From Serratia sp. PL17 (GTDB lineage Bacteria > Pseudomonadota > Gammaproteobacteria > Enterobacterales > Enterobacteriaceae), in contig NZ_JAFIBY010000001.1 of the NCBI RefSeq assembly GCF_017832355.1, positions 930,001 to 994,000 on the forward strand: a stretch of DNA of 64,000 bases, read 5' to 3'. Under the pieces are notes generated by a model, which saw nothing but the letters and a program-made list of their open reading frames with translations, searched no databases and was not told the DNA's origin. Positions within the stretch are counted from its first letter, which is position 1. Every line of letters begins with the position of its first letter. A program made the translations under genes and the position numbers. Below, piece by piece: positions 53,152 through 63,747 of this stretch.

Positions 53152-54495
53152 ATGAAACAGATAAATGCAGAAATTGCGTGTGAGAAAGAAACACCGCAGC
53201 CTGATCCGTCAAGATTAATTAACCAAATCCGGCAGATGGATATCGGTGCAGTACCGGTTGCACTGTTTATCACTATTTGTGCCATTGTTGCCGTTTCGGC
53301 CTACGCCAACTTCTTGCCAAAGAATATGATCGGTGGTCTGGCGGTGATCATGACACTGGGTTTTGCGCTGGCACAGTTAGGGAAAAGTATTCCTGTGCTG
53401 CGCGATATTGGTGGTCCGGCGATTCTGTGCCTGATGGTGCCTTCAGTATTGGTTTACTTTAATTTCTTCCAGCCGAACGTAATGGCAACCGTTCATCTGC
53501 TGATGAAAGACGCCAATCTGCTGTACTTTGTGATCGCCAGTTTGGTGGTCGGCAGTATTCTTGGCATGAACCGGGTGATCCTGATTCAGGGCATGATCCG
53601 CATGTTTGTGCCTTTGGTCGTCGGCACGGTGACGGCCGTGGTGACGGGGCTGTTGGTGGGTAAGTTGTTTGGCTTCACTTTCTATCACACCTTCTTCTTT
53701 ATCATTGTGCCGATCATCGGTGGCGGCATTGGTGAAGGCATTTTGCCCCTGTCACTGGCGTATTCTGCCATTCTGGGATCAACACCAGACGTGTATGTGG
53801 CGCAACTGGCACCCGCAGCGGTATTGGGCAATATCTTCGCCATCGTAGCGGCAGGTGTGTTGGCCCGTCTGGGTATGAAGCGCAAGGCATTGAGCGGCGA
53901 TGGCATGCTAATCCGCTCGGCGCAAGAAAACGCCGTGTTCGCCATTAAAGAAACCAGCGGTAACGTCGATTTCCAATTGATGGGGGGCGGGCTGTTGGTG
54001 ATTTGCGCCTTCTTTATCGTCGGTGGTCTGTTCGAACACATTGTGCATATCCCTGGCCCGGTGCTGATGATCTTGTTTGCGGTACTGTGCAAATACTGCC
54101 GAGTGATACCCACCTCAATGGAAACGGGAGCACACAGCTTTTATAAATTTGTTTCCACCGCGCTGGTGTGGCCGCTGATGATTGGCTTGGGTATGTTGTA
54201 TGTGCCGTTAGAAAGCGTGGTAGCCGTCTTTTCAGTAGGTTATGTGGTGGTCTGCGGTTCAGTGGTGTTGTCTATGGGGTTGGTGAGTTTCCTTATTGCG
54301 CCTTATTTAAAAATGTACCCGGTTGAGGCGGCGATTGTGACCTGTTGCCACAGTGGATTAGGGGGGACCGGCGACGTAGCGATCCTCTCCGCATCCAACC
54401 GCATGGGATTGATGCCTTTCGCGCAAATTGCCACACGTATTGGCGGCGCTTCTACCGTCATTGGTGCGACGCTGCTATTGGGTTGGTTAATCTGA
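53152..54495 (+). CDS. 2-hydroxycarboxylate transporter (CitS/MleP family)
   Basis: 447-residue inner-membrane transporter of the 2-hydroxycarboxylate (2HCT) family, which takes up citrate or malate with Na+ or H+. The two family re-entrant loop motifs are present: GGGIGEG in IVPIIGGGIGEGILPLS and GLGGTGD in CHSGLGGTGDVAIL. About 11 membrane spans are predicted. In Klebsiella citS lies with oxaloacetate decarboxylase and citrate lyase genes; none is here, so citrate versus malate cannot be decided. pckA on the other side could use the resulting oxaloacetate. Confidence 0.87.
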   Translation: MKQINAEIACEKETPQPDPSRLINQIRQMDIGAVPVALFITICAIVAVSAYANFLPKNMIGGLAVIMTLGFALAQLGKSIPVLRDIGGPAILCLMVPSVLVYFNFFQPNVMATVHLLMKDANLLYFVIASLVVGSILGMNRVILIQGMIRMFVPLVVGTVTAVVTGLLVGKLFGFTFYHTFFFIIVPIIGGGIGEGILPLSLAYSAILGSTPDVYVAQLAPAAVLGNIFAIVAAGVLARLGMKRKALSGDGMLIRSAQENAVFAIKETSGNVDFQLMGGGLLVICAFFIVGGLFEHIVHIPGPVLMILFAVLCKYCRVIPTSMETGAHSFYKFVSTALVWPLMIGLGMLYVPLESVVAVFSVGYVVVCGSVVLSMGLVSFLIAPYLKMYPVEAAIVTCCHSGLGGTGDVAILSASNRMGLMPFAQIATRIGGASTVIGATLLLGWLI

Positions 54496-54515
54496 GTCCA
54501 AATGACATTATGGAT

Positions 54516-54543
54516 ACCGGGGTGGATTGCCCCGGTTTTTTTA
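54516..54543 (+). terminator. Terminator after the 2HCT transporter
   Basis: ACCGGGG/CCCCGGT stem with a seven-base loop and a T-rich tail. Confidence 0.85.
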
Positions 54544-56229
<1,686 letters not shown>

Positions 56230-56353
56230 GGCCTGATGGCAACAATAATTCGGTGTTTTGAGGAAAAACCCGACAATTCCTATTAAATCCGTCATGTTAG
56301 CCTGACATAGTAATGCCCAGAAGGCCGGGCTTGCATACCTCGGGCTTCTGCCG

Positions 56354-56386
56354 AATCGCCAACCATTCCGGTTGGCGATTCATTTT
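56354..56386. terminator. Hairpin between protease and convergent small gene
   Basis: Perfect 11-bp inverted repeat AATCGCCAACC/GGTTGGCGATT with a five-base loop; CATTTT follows on the plus strand. It touches the end of the minus-strand gene at 56380. Confidence 0.6.
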
Positions 56387-56589
56387 CCATCTTTCAGCAT
56401 GTTGATCGCCGCGCCGATCAGGATACGGCGTTCGATATCGTTGCAGTCGTCCAGTTGTTGTGTCAGGTGTTTCGCCAGCGTTTCTACCGTTAAAACCTCA
56501 CCGCGATGGCGCAACTGCATCACGCTGTCGCCGATCAAACGTGCTACTTCATCCCACACGGGTTTTATCTCCTGCTCCGAGAACATCAT
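56380..56589 (-). CDS. Small helical protein, possibly AriR/YmgB-like
   Basis: 69-residue all-helical soluble protein. The pattern IGDSVMQLRHRGEVLTVETLAKHLTQQLDDCNDIERRILIGAAINML resembles the helix-hairpin layout of the YmgB/AriR biofilm and acid-resistance family, but the match is by pattern only. GAGGT lies six bases before the ATG at 56589. It is convergent with the protease gene and divergent from the small gene at 56758. Confidence 0.6.
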   Translation of the reverse strand: MMFSEQEIKPVWDEVARLIGDSVMQLRHRGEVLTVETLAKHLTQQLDDCNDIERRILIGAAINMLKDGK

Positions 56590-56757
56590 CGTTTACCTCG
56601 GCTGGGTGATTTTTGGTCAATGTAGCAGGTGAGCCTGGGGTTCGCCACCACCCCGATCGCACAATTCCAAAACCGGAAGTATAAAAAACAAACCATCAGT
56701 ATTTCTTCTGGTTTTTTTATCCAATACTGACAGTGTTGAATATCTGGAGGATGAATG

Positions 56758-56925
56758 ATGAAACTGATCGATCAATTGGCTGGCTACCATCGCCGGAGTC
56801 AGCGGGCAGAAGTGCAGCATTGGTTGAGTCGTCTGTGGTTACCACAAGGGGAGGCACGAATAGCCTATCTGCGCGAGCTGCTGGAGCCGGAAGCCCAACA
56901 ACCCGCAAAACGGGATCACCCCTAG
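56758..56925 (+). CDS. Hypothetical small protein, 55 aa
   Basis: 55-residue basic, amphipathic protein (MKLIDQLAGYHRRSQRAEV, then QHWLSRLWLPQGEARIAYLRELLEPE) that reads as two helices. GGAGG lies seven bases before the ATG at 56758. A competing frame in the same DNA starts at 56751 directly on that site and gives a Ser/Arg-rich product that looks non-coding. No family recognised. Confidence 0.5.
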   Translation: MKLIDQLAGYHRRSQRAEVQHWLSRLWLPQGEARIAYLRELLEPEAQQPAKRDHP

Positions 56926-56958
56926 TGCGGTGTTCGCCAGTGTCCGGCCGGACTGGCG

Positions 56959-57096
56959 TTATTCGAGAATATCTTCGATCTCTTCGAGCATCTGGTGACC
57001 TAATTCGGTGGTAATCATCAATACACCGCAGATCAAAATAACCAGCGCCAGCAGCAGTAAGGCGATTTGGATGCCTTTGCCATTATTTTTTGCCAT
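56959..57096 (-). CDS. Single-span membrane microprotein, 45 aa
   Basis: 45 residues: a short basic N-terminus (MAKNNGKG), one hydrophobic helix (IQIALLLLALVILICGVLMI) and an acidic C-terminal helix (LGHQMLEEIEDILE). AAGGAG lies eight bases before the ATG. Third in a row of three tiny membrane-protein genes on this strand (57351 to 56959). Function unknown. Confidence 0.6.
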   Translation of the reverse strand: MAKNNGKGIQIALLLLALVILICGVLMITTELGHQMLEEIEDILE

Positions 57097-57114
57097 CGGG
57101 CTTGCTCCTTGCCG

Positions 57115-57222
57115 TTAGCCAAAGACGATTGCCGCCCAGCGCAATAACAGTAGGGCGAGACAGATCAGCAACAAAATCAAAAACATCTTCCAGTGTTTGG
57201 TGCGCATGCGTTTGGTTGCCAA
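57115..57222 (-). CDS. Single-span membrane microprotein, 35 aa (TTG start)
   Basis: 35 residues with a strongly basic N-terminus (MATKRMRTKHWK) and one hydrophobic helix (MFLILLLICLALLLLRWAAIVF). The TTG start at 57222 sits four bases after AGGAGGT, a strong site; an internal ATG gives a 30-residue form. It lies 18 bases before the next microprotein gene. Function unknown. Confidence 0.55.
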   Translation of the reverse strand: MATKRMRTKHWKMFLILLLICLALLLLRWAAIVFG

Positions 57223-57243
57223 TGTGACCTCCTGTTGGTGTAA

Positions 57244-57351
57244 TCAACTGAAATACCAGCCGCCGATAACAAAGATAACGATCACCACCACCGCCAGGAC
57301 TTTGAGTAAGTCACTAAAGGTGTCATCTGAGTCTTTATCTGCATCTTTCAT
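57244..57351 (-). CDS. Single-span membrane microprotein, 35 aa
   Basis: 35 residues: a charged N-terminus (MKDADKDSDDTFSDLLK) then one hydrophobic helix (VLAVVVIVIFVIGGWYF). First of three consecutive microprotein genes on the minus strand, 21 bases before the next. The ribosome-binding site (AGGCGG) is moderate. Function unknown. Confidence 0.55.
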   Translation of the reverse strand: MKDADKDSDDTFSDLLKVLAVVVIVIFVIGGWYFS

Positions 57352-57551
57352 TTTACCGCCTGACCGTCGCCATGGAGTGGATCTCGCCCACAGTATGCCT
57401 GTTGTCCTGGCACAGGCACAGGCATTTACCGTAAACGGCTTGTAAAAAATGTGGGAATGAGTGACAGCGGGGTGAATTAGGCAGGTGCAGGCAGCGGGGA
57501 ATACGTTGTACTATTCTGTCTGCACAATGATTCATTCAATAAGGTATGGCA

Positions 57552-57944
57552 ATGGCGAGCGAAATTCCGAAAAAATATGAAAACACCGAACGTTGGGCGT
57601 TTGGCAATACTGAGCAGCAGGCCGATGACATCGTAAAGCTGATCCTCAACGGGACCAAGACGGCAACCTGCGCCAATCTTGACGGTGAAGGTATCCCGCT
57701 GGCCGGCGATGTGTTTGTGGTGGTTGATGGCAAGGGTAACCCGATTTGCGCGGTAGAACTGACATCAGTAGAAATGAAAACCTACGATCAGGTTGATGAA
57801 GCGCATGCTTATGCTGAAGGCGAAGGTGACCGTTCACTGGCCTACTGGCGTAAAGAGCTGCAGAGTTTCTTTGAAGAGTATGAACTGTTCTCACCTGATA
57901 TGACGCTGGTGCTGATGAATTTCAAAGTGGCAGAGACGTTCTGA
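57552..57944 (+). CDS. ASCH domain protein
   Basis: 130-residue beta-barrel protein of the ASCH superfamily, related to PUA RNA-binding domains. Landmarks are WAFGNTEQQADDIVKLILNGTKTATCANL (the G-x-K-x-x-T family signature), GDVFVVVDGKGNPICAVELTSVE and YWRKELQSFFEE. The ATG at 57552 is seven bases after AAGG; the ATG at 57546 is too close. Some ASCH proteins hydrolyse N4-acylcytidines (YqfB type); others probably bind RNA. It is followed one base later by a C39-like gene. Confidence 0.87.
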   Translation: MASEIPKKYENTERWAFGNTEQQADDIVKLILNGTKTATCANLDGEGIPLAGDVFVVVDGKGNPICAVELTSVEMKTYDQVDEAHAYAEGEGDRSLAYWRKELQSFFEEYELFSPDMTLVLMNFKVAETF

Positions 57945-57945
57945 T

Positions 57946-58548
57946 TTGACACGTCCTGTTCCCTACGTCTGCCAGTGGGCGACACCCGAACTTGCGGCCG
58001 ACTTGATTGCGGGCCGAGTGACGTTGGCTGACGACGCCAACTGGGCGCTCAGTGGTGCGCATGACCGTGCGGAATACGTCGAATGGGCTAACCACGTCTG
58101 CGGTATGGCCTGTCTGAAAATGGTGTTGAGCCACCGTGATGGTGATGCGCCATCGCTAATGGAGCTGGCACGCCGCAGTTTGCCGTACGGCGCTTACGTA
58201 CGTGAGGGGGAGCGTATTAAGGGGCTGATCTACGCGCCCTTTGTCGACTATGTGCGTGAGCAGTTTGCGCTGGCGGCAGAGGTTCGGGTTGGGCTTGAAC
58301 CTGGGGAGTTGCTGCCGTTATTAGCGCGACACCGTTATTTTATGGCCTCGGTGCACCCTGGCATTCGCCAGCCTGAGCAGGTACCTCCTCAACGAGGGGG
58401 GCATCTGGTTTTGGTGACGGCGGTCGAGGCTGACTGCGTGACCTTCCACAATCCTTCCGGTGACAGCCTGGCGACCCGCAAACAGGTGAGGTTACCGATG
58501 AACCACTTTGGCCGTTTTTTTGCCGGCCGCGGTATCGCTATCGCATAA
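57946..58548 (+). CDS. C39-like (papain-fold) peptidase domain protein
   Basis: 200-residue cytosolic protein with a C39-type cysteine-peptidase fold. Catalytic Cys is in WANHVCGMACLKMVL (residue about 52), His in RGGHLVLVTAV and the third residue in VTFHNPSG. There is no signal peptide and no ABC transporter domain, so it is not a bacteriocin exporter. It starts with TTG one base after the ASCH stop, without its own clear ribosome-binding site, which indicates translational coupling. Substrate unknown; a processing enzyme is likely. Confidence 0.75.
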   Translation: MTRPVPYVCQWATPELAADLIAGRVTLADDANWALSGAHDRAEYVEWANHVCGMACLKMVLSHRDGDAPSLMELARRSLPYGAYVREGERIKGLIYAPFVDYVREQFALAAEVRVGLEPGELLPLLARHRYFMASVHPGIRQPEQVPPQRGGHLVLVTAVEADCVTFHNPSGDSLATRKQVRLPMNHFGRFFAGRGIAIA

Positions 58549-58584
58549 AAAAACGCGCCGTGTTCTTAGCGGACACTGCGCGTT
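58546..58584 (-). terminator. Terminator, mainly minus strand
   Basis: AACGCGC/GCGCGTT stem with an inner GTGT/ACAC pair; seven A upstream give a T run on the minus strand. It serves the gene at 58602 and may also stop the plus-strand C39 transcript. Confidence 0.75.
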
Positions 58585-58601
58585 CTTCCGTTTACTGCCG
58601 T

Positions 58602-58841
58602 TCATTCTAATCGCATCACCCAGGCATCGGTCTGTCGATCGTAATGTTGTTTATACAGCAGCGATTGCTTGCCATTCAACATTGCCGGGATACTGGTGTG
58701 TTCATCCCAACCGTCTAGCTGCATACACAGGTCGGGATCCGACTTGCAAGGGATTGCCAGCGTACTGGCTTGCTCTGACGAAGAAGACAAATGTGCATCG
58801 TCGACCTCAAAACTGCCTATTTTCACCACGGTTTTGCCCAT
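58602..58841 (-). CDS. Hypothetical protein, 79 aa
   Basis: 79-residue soluble protein, no family recognised. It begins MGKTVVKIGSFEVDDAHLSS and has two Cys in AIPCKSDPDLCMQLDGWDEHTS. AAGGAG lies six bases before the ATG at 58841; in-frame codons upstream to 58952 lack such a site. It has its own terminator. Confidence 0.7.
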   Translation of the reverse strand: MGKTVVKIGSFEVDDAHLSSSSEQASTLAIPCKSDPDLCMQLDGWDEHTSIPAMLNGKQSLLYKQHYDRQTDAWVMRLE

Positions 58842-58978
58842 TGGAACTCCTTGCCTGATCTGCTGGTGTGAGGTGTGACCAGTTTGGGTCATCAGTATCA
58901 GCATAGACAAATGAGCAAAAAATGCCACATAAAAAATACAAGCTGGCAACATTCGTGTTCGGTGGCTACCGCATGGCG

Positions 58979-59911
58979 TTAATATGTCACCACAAAACTG
59001 ACGTTGTCCTGATAGGTACCGACCGGCGCTTCGGTTTGTGCCGGGTTAATGGCTGCCTTGAAAGGGATGCTCTGCGCCAGGCCTGTTCCGGCGCCGCTTT
59101 GCGCGTTGGTGCTGCTCCATACGGTAGAGGTATTGGGCAGATAAATTTGGTACTGCAGAAAATTAGTGGTGCCATTAATCATCTGCCGCCAGCCGGTAAC
59201 CGGGTTGTTGCCATTGGTGAAGTAGGTGGTGTAGCCCTGGCTCTTGGTGCAGGTAAGGGTGATGCTTTGGTTAATGGGATTAAATTGGCCAACCAGGGCC
59301 ATACTGCCAAAATTGACGCTGTTGGCGGTATTGATCAGGCAACTCTTGGTGATGATTGCCGTCACGGTGACGGTACTGGGTTGATCGGTGCCATCCCACC
59401 AGACGCACAGTCCTAGCACCCCCAGGCCGCAGATATGGTAGTTCCATATCAGGTTAATGGTATCAGTATAGGTGCCGGCACTGACGTTCGCTCCTGCAGT
59501 GGTCTTGATATAAACCGGGAAGTTAACGTTAGAGGAGATCAGGATCAGCGACAGTAGATTCAGTGAACTGTAATCGATGGTTTGTCCGATGCTGTAGGGA
59601 TATTGGTAATTCGCATCGGGGTAAATCAGGTAGGAAATTTTATCGCCGGAACCGTTGTTATTAAGTAGTGCCATGGTGTTTGTGGTTGAGGCGATTTTCA
59701 CCGTTACGGTATTTTGTGACAACAGCGACAGGCCAAGGCCGGTGCAGTTAAGTCCTGCGGTACCCTGAGCATTGATCTGACCGTTGTACACGGCAAAGGA
59801 GCTGCTGGTGGGGAGCGTTACCGTACCGCTGGTGGTGCTACAGGCTGCCAGCCCTCTTTGACAGGTCATCAGCAACAACGCCGCCAGGATTATTATGAGT
59901 GGCCGAGACAT
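58979..59911 (-). CDS. Csu-type pilus tip adhesin (spore coat U domains)
   Basis: 310-residue exported protein with a signal peptide (residues 1-22, ending RGLA before ACSTTSG) and two spore-coat-protein-U-like pilin domains (about 25-175 and 185-310). The second starts at TITKSCLINTANSVNFG-like ITKSCLINTANSVNFGSMAL and ends with the donor strand-type NVSFVVTY. In Csu pili the two-domain protein CsuE caps the fibre and binds hydrophobic surfaces. Last gene of the operon, 20 bases after the usher. Confidence 0.85.
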   Translation of the reverse strand: MSRPLIIILAALLLMTCQRGLAACSTTSGTVTLPTSSSFAVYNGQINAQGTAGLNCTGLGLSLLSQNTVTVKIASTTNTMALLNNNGSGDKISYLIYPDANYQYPYSIGQTIDYSSLNLLSLILISSNVNFPVYIKTTAGANVSAGTYTDTINLIWNYHICGLGVLGLCVWWDGTDQPSTVTVTAIITKSCLINTANSVNFGSMALVGQFNPINQSITLTCTKSQGYTTYFTNGNNPVTGWRQMINGTTNFLQYQIYLPNTSTVWSSTNAQSGAGTGLAQSIPFKAAINPAQTEAPVGTYQDNVSFVVTY

Positions 59912-59931
59912 ATCTTTTTCTCCGTAATGGG

Positions 59932-62418
59932 TTATCGGCAGACGACGGGGCCGACGCGTTGCATACCTTGCGGTTTATCCAGGGTGAATTCTGCCTGGCA
60001 TGGCGCACCGCCGTCAGCCGGAATGACGCTTAAGCGGTTGTGTTGTTCTACCGGGTCGATATAACTCATGCCGTCCCAGCCGACATAGCTTTGCTGATTG
60101 CTGCCGATAACGGCAACCTGGCTGCCATTGGCCAGATGTTTCCCTTGCGCATCGACCAGCTCAACGTCGGCAGCTGAAACACGTTTGACCGGGAAATTAA
60201 CCAGGAAACCACTGTGGTCTCGTACGGCGACGGTTTTCTCTACCGTTGGGAGGGTAACGTCCGCAGGCAGATTTAAGGGGTCGATTTGGAATTTTGCATG
60301 GTAATACGAAGTGACGGTAGGCACTAATAGATAGCCATTGTTATTGGTTATACCAATCCGTTGGTTTTCGTAGCTCACCGGGATACCGGCGTAGCCATCC
60401 GTTGAAATCAGTGCAAAGGCGTCATTAATGGTATTGGTGGCATAGAAACTGCTGTTCATGGCGACCAGAGAACCGCTGACTTCGCCCCAACGCGTGTAGT
60501 TATTGCTGTTGCCATACAGGCCCGCGCGGGTTTCAAGCAGTGACGTACGCCAGGTGAGGTCGGCCTGTCGATAATCATTGCCACTGCCCTGGCTGTCGGC
60601 ATAAGCCAGGTTCCATCCCAATCCGCCATCCGTAGGTGCAGACCGACTGTAACCCACGCGTTCACTCCAGCGATTATTGGTGTCACGTGTGGTGCTCACG
60701 CTGGCGGTGCCCCAACTGTCGAATGGGATACTGAGCTGGAGTTGCGAGCTGTAGCCGCTGCTGCCTATCTCACGGTTTACCGAGGCATACAGACTCATAT
60801 TACGCCACAGAGTCAGGCTGTAAGATAAGTTGACCAAGCGCGTGCGCGTGCCGATGGCATCGCGCACGTCAAAATAGCCGACACCAATGCTACCAAAGCG
60901 TTCGAGCCCAATGCTGCCGGTGAGCTGATCGGTACGGCGGCTCAGACGGTAGCTGCTCTTATAAGCAGAAAGATCGCCGTAGCCTTCACTGCGCAGAACC
61001 CGCTGGGCGTTAAGGCTGAACAGTGAGTTGCTGTAGGTGTACCCCAGACTGGTTTGATCCCCACGCGTACTGGTGTACTGATAAACGTCGGTAGGTTCGG
61101 CCGGTGTGAACGGTTGACCGGTGATGGGATCATAGTAAATCTGCACGGGCAGCGGCGTGCCGTTGAATGCGTCACTGCCCGCCTGGCTATGACTGTAAGA
61201 GGCGTTTACTACCCCCCATTGCCCAATTCGAATGTCTGCGCCGGTGCCAGCGACGGCCAGTTGTGCGGCACCTTCGGCACGGCCTTCCAGGGTTAACCAA
61301 TCGGTGACGCCGTAACGCCCACTGCCGCTGGCAACCCATTGCCCGTAGTCACCCGAGCTGATGCCGTAGTTTTGCCGCAGGGCACCGGTCGATAGGCTGA
61401 AATCACTCATACCGGCCTGTAACAAATTACTGGCGACGTAAAAGGGCACGGTCGTACTCACCTGGCGACCGAGTGCATCGGTAGTCACTACCGTTGCCTG
61501 ACCGGCACCATTAATGTAGGGAACGGTATTGAGCGTGAAAGGCCCGGGGTTCACATTCGTCGATGTATTTTTATAGCTGTTGATATACAGATCGACGCTG
61601 GTGGGCACCGCTGCTTGCCCAGAAAACTGCGGTAATGGGTAGGTTATTACGTCCGGACGTGTGGCGAAGTCACGCGCCAGTTGCAGCCCTCCAATTCTGA
61701 CTGCTGTTGTCCAGGGTAACGAGCCGGTGGTGACATCGCCTGCGGTGTAACTCAGCATGCTGTCTTCGTCACTGTAGCGCCATGAGCTGTCGTAACGGAC
61801 GTAGCGACTGTTTTGTTCGCTTGTGCTGTCGTTGTTGAAACTGCCACGGTAAATACCGGTATTGGCGATCACACCAAATCCGTCGAATAAGCGCTGTTCG
61901 CTCCAGAGCGAGAAATACCCGGGGTTACCACTGCCGCTCTGGCTGGCATAGGCATCATAATTAAAGAGAAAACCAAGGCTGCTTTGTGCTTTCAGACGCT
62001 GTTCCGGATCGGTGGCGCTAATGTTTTGATTCGGCAGCCAGTCATTGGGCACGTTAATCATCAGCTGTTGGGTTTCGCCACTGTAGGTGACATCCACTTT
62101 ATTGAGCTGATCGACGGCAATTTCTTTCGCCTGTTTATCTGCCACGGGCAGGCCGGCGTCGATAAGCTGTTGCGGGGTGAGGTAGTAGTGACCGCCGCGG
62201 TAGCTAATGGGGACCACATTGCCGGTTGGCCTGCCATTGACCACCGGCTCCAGGTAGAGGGTAGTATCGGGCATGGTGATCGCACCGGGCGGCGGTGGCA
62301 GATCGTCCGCCCGCACGTCTGCTAGCCACAGGTCTACCACCATACAGAGTACGGCAAGGGCTAACGGTTTTAGTCTCAATCCGTTGCCAATAGGGAGGCG
62401 TATCCGATTCACCAGCAC
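59932..62418 (-). CDS. Outer-membrane fimbrial usher, CsuD-like
   Basis: 828-residue usher that assembles and exports the pilus across the outer membrane. A signal peptide (about residues 1-38) is followed by the N-terminal domain (LYLEPVVNGRPTGNVVPISYRGGHYYL), a 24-strand barrel with plug, and C-terminal domains ending VGPVVCR. The sequence is of the archaic (sigma) group. It follows the chaperone gene by seven bases. Confidence 0.92.
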   Translation of the reverse strand: MLVNRIRLPIGNGLRLKPLALAVLCMVVDLWLADVRADDLPPPPGAITMPDTTLYLEPVVNGRPTGNVVPISYRGGHYYLTPQQLIDAGLPVADKQAKEIAVDQLNKVDVTYSGETQQLMINVPNDWLPNQNISATDPEQRLKAQSSLGFLFNYDAYASQSGSGNPGYFSLWSEQRLFDGFGVIANTGIYRGSFNNDSTSEQNSRYVRYDSSWRYSDEDSMLSYTAGDVTTGSLPWTTAVRIGGLQLARDFATRPDVITYPLPQFSGQAAVPTSVDLYINSYKNTSTNVNPGPFTLNTVPYINGAGQATVVTTDALGRQVSTTVPFYVASNLLQAGMSDFSLSTGALRQNYGISSGDYGQWVASGSGRYGVTDWLTLEGRAEGAAQLAVAGTGADIRIGQWGVVNASYSHSQAGSDAFNGTPLPVQIYYDPITGQPFTPAEPTDVYQYTSTRGDQTSLGYTYSNSLFSLNAQRVLRSEGYGDLSAYKSSYRLSRRTDQLTGSIGLERFGSIGVGYFDVRDAIGTRTRLVNLSYSLTLWRNMSLYASVNREIGSSGYSSQLQLSIPFDSWGTASVSTTRDTNNRWSERVGYSRSAPTDGGLGWNLAYADSQGSGNDYRQADLTWRTSLLETRAGLYGNSNNYTRWGEVSGSLVAMNSSFYATNTINDAFALISTDGYAGIPVSYENQRIGITNNNGYLLVPTVTSYYHAKFQIDPLNLPADVTLPTVEKTVAVRDHSGFLVNFPVKRVSAADVELVDAQGKHLANGSQVAVIGSNQQSYVGWDGMSYIDPVEQHNRLSVIPADGGAPCQAEFTLDKPQGMQRVGPVVCR

Positions 62419-62425
62419 CGAAGGC

Positions 62426-63190
62426 TCAATAGGCCGGAATCGTTATTGGCTGTTTATTATCGTTGACCGTCGCCTGTAGCTTACCGCCGGCAAAACTGGC
62501 TGACGGCGGTAAGGCAAAGCGTACCTGCGAACCCGGCAGGACGTAGCCCAGCAATCCAGCCGCAAGAGGCTTGCCCTGCATGCTGACTTGTGAAAGCCGG
62601 GCATGCACTACACCGGTATTACGCACGTCAAGCCAGCGTTGGCTGTTTTGCTGTGATAACCGGTAACTGAGCTGCGGTTGGCTGGCCGTTGCGTAGTCAC
62701 GCGGATGCTCGTAATCCTGCTTGGTCCAGATCCCTTTGCCGCTGACAAACAGCGGGACGGAATAACGCATTTGGAATTTTAATCCCATTTGCGCCCCTTT
62801 TTCTGGGGCAGCACCGTCCTGATCCTTAATCGGCACTTCATCGACCAGAATACGGTATGCCTGCTCTTTACCGTCAGGGGTCGGCGTTTGTCTAATTAAA
62901 CGGATCAGCTGACGTTTGCCGGGGGCGATGGTGGCAACCGGCGGGCTGGCGACCACGTTACTCTGGTTGTGGTAGTCATCTTTACCGTTAACCTGTTGCC
63001 ATCCGAGAACGCGAACTTGCATATAAACGGTTTTGCTGTCGCGGTTCTCCAGCCACAGTGCGGTGGCCGGCTGATTGGCTTCAATGGCTGGATCAATCGG
63101 CCAGATAAGGATGGACGCGGCGGCAAAAGCGTGTGGCTGGCTTGCGAGCAAGAGGGCTGTCATCAAAGACAGTCTAAGGGCGGTTCGCAT
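62426..63190 (-). CDS. Periplasmic fimbrial chaperone, CsuC-like
   Basis: 254-residue chaperone with a signal peptide (ending HAFAA) and two immunoglobulin-like domains. SILIWPIDPAIEANQPATALWLENRD, PPVATIAPGKRQLIRLIRQT and MRYSVPLFVSG show the conserved Arg/Lys and G1-strand positions of pilus chaperones. It caps subunits before delivery to the usher. It lies between a subunit gene and the usher gene. Confidence 0.92.
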   Translation of the reverse strand: MRTALRLSLMTALLLASQPHAFAAASILIWPIDPAIEANQPATALWLENRDSKTVYMQVRVLGWQQVNGKDDYHNQSNVVASPPVATIAPGKRQLIRLIRQTPTPDGKEQAYRILVDEVPIKDQDGAAPEKGAQMGLKFQMRYSVPLFVSGKGIWTKQDYEHPRDYATASQPQLSYRLSQQNSQRWLDVRNTGVVHARLSQVSMQGKPLAAGLLGYVLPGSQVRFALPPSASFAGGKLQATVNDNKQPITIPAY

Positions 63191-63210
63191 AGTGTGATCC
63201 TTGTTAAAGC

Positions 63211-63747
63211 TTAATAAGTCACTGTTAATAAGACCGTATCACTATAGGTGCCACTGGTGGGCAGGATACTGGTCGACATTAAACGGGCATAAATTTTGAT
63301 TTCTTGCGTGCTGCCGGTGCTGGACACGGTTTGTGCGTTGCCACCGTTGGTGCCATCTCCCCAAAGGGTTGAGTAGTTACTGTCCTGGTACAGTTGGTAC
63401 ACCAGCGTTTCCAACGTGGTTGCGTTTTGTAATTTCCTGCCGCCGGAAATGGATCCGGTCACATTACTGCCTACATTAAGCGCCAATGTGACGCTCACAT
63501 TTGGATTGCAGCGAATCAGTACCGAGCCAGCGCCAGCGCTGGATACGATGCTGATATTGCTGCTGAGTGAGGAGACCTGTCCGAAGCTGAGGGTGCCGAA
63601 TGTCGTAACATCAGTGACACCGCTCCCCAATACGCAGCCTTTGATAATGGAAGCATTCACCGTAAAGGCCTGGCTAACGGTATCGGCAGAAGCCCCGCAG
63701 GCGCTTATCAGGCCAGCTAACAGCAAACAGGTCTTCGCGCTTTTCAT
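63211..63747 (-). CDS. Csu-type pilin subunit (spore coat U domain)
   Basis: 178-residue exported pilin: signal peptide MKSAKTCLLLAGLISACGASA, then one SCPU domain with an early Cys in ASIIKGCVLGSG and a paired Cys in LIRCNPNVSVTLAL. It ends in SDTVLLTVTY. The ATG at 63747 overlaps the stop of the upstream pilin gene by one base (TAATG); a TTG at 63753 is less likely. Confidence 0.88.
   Translation of the reverse strand: MKSAKTCLLLAGLISACGASADTVSQAFTVNASIIKGCVLGSGVTDVTTFGTLSFGQVSSLSSNISIVSSAGAGSVLIRCNPNVSVTLALNVGSNVTGSISGGRKLQNATTLETLVYQLYQDSNYSTLWGDGTNGGNAQTVSSTGSTQEIKIYARLMSTSILPTSGTYSDTVLLTVTY

Noticed and set aside
56733..57014. 93-codon plus-strand frame over the small gene at 56758
   Set aside because: Its Ser/Arg/Gly-rich product looks non-coding. 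It overlaps the better 55-codon frame and runs into the microprotein gene on the other strand.
57946..58548. C39 domain as part of a bacteriocin exporter
   Set aside because: The protein ends after the peptidase domain, has no membrane or ABC domain, and no leader-peptide gene is near.
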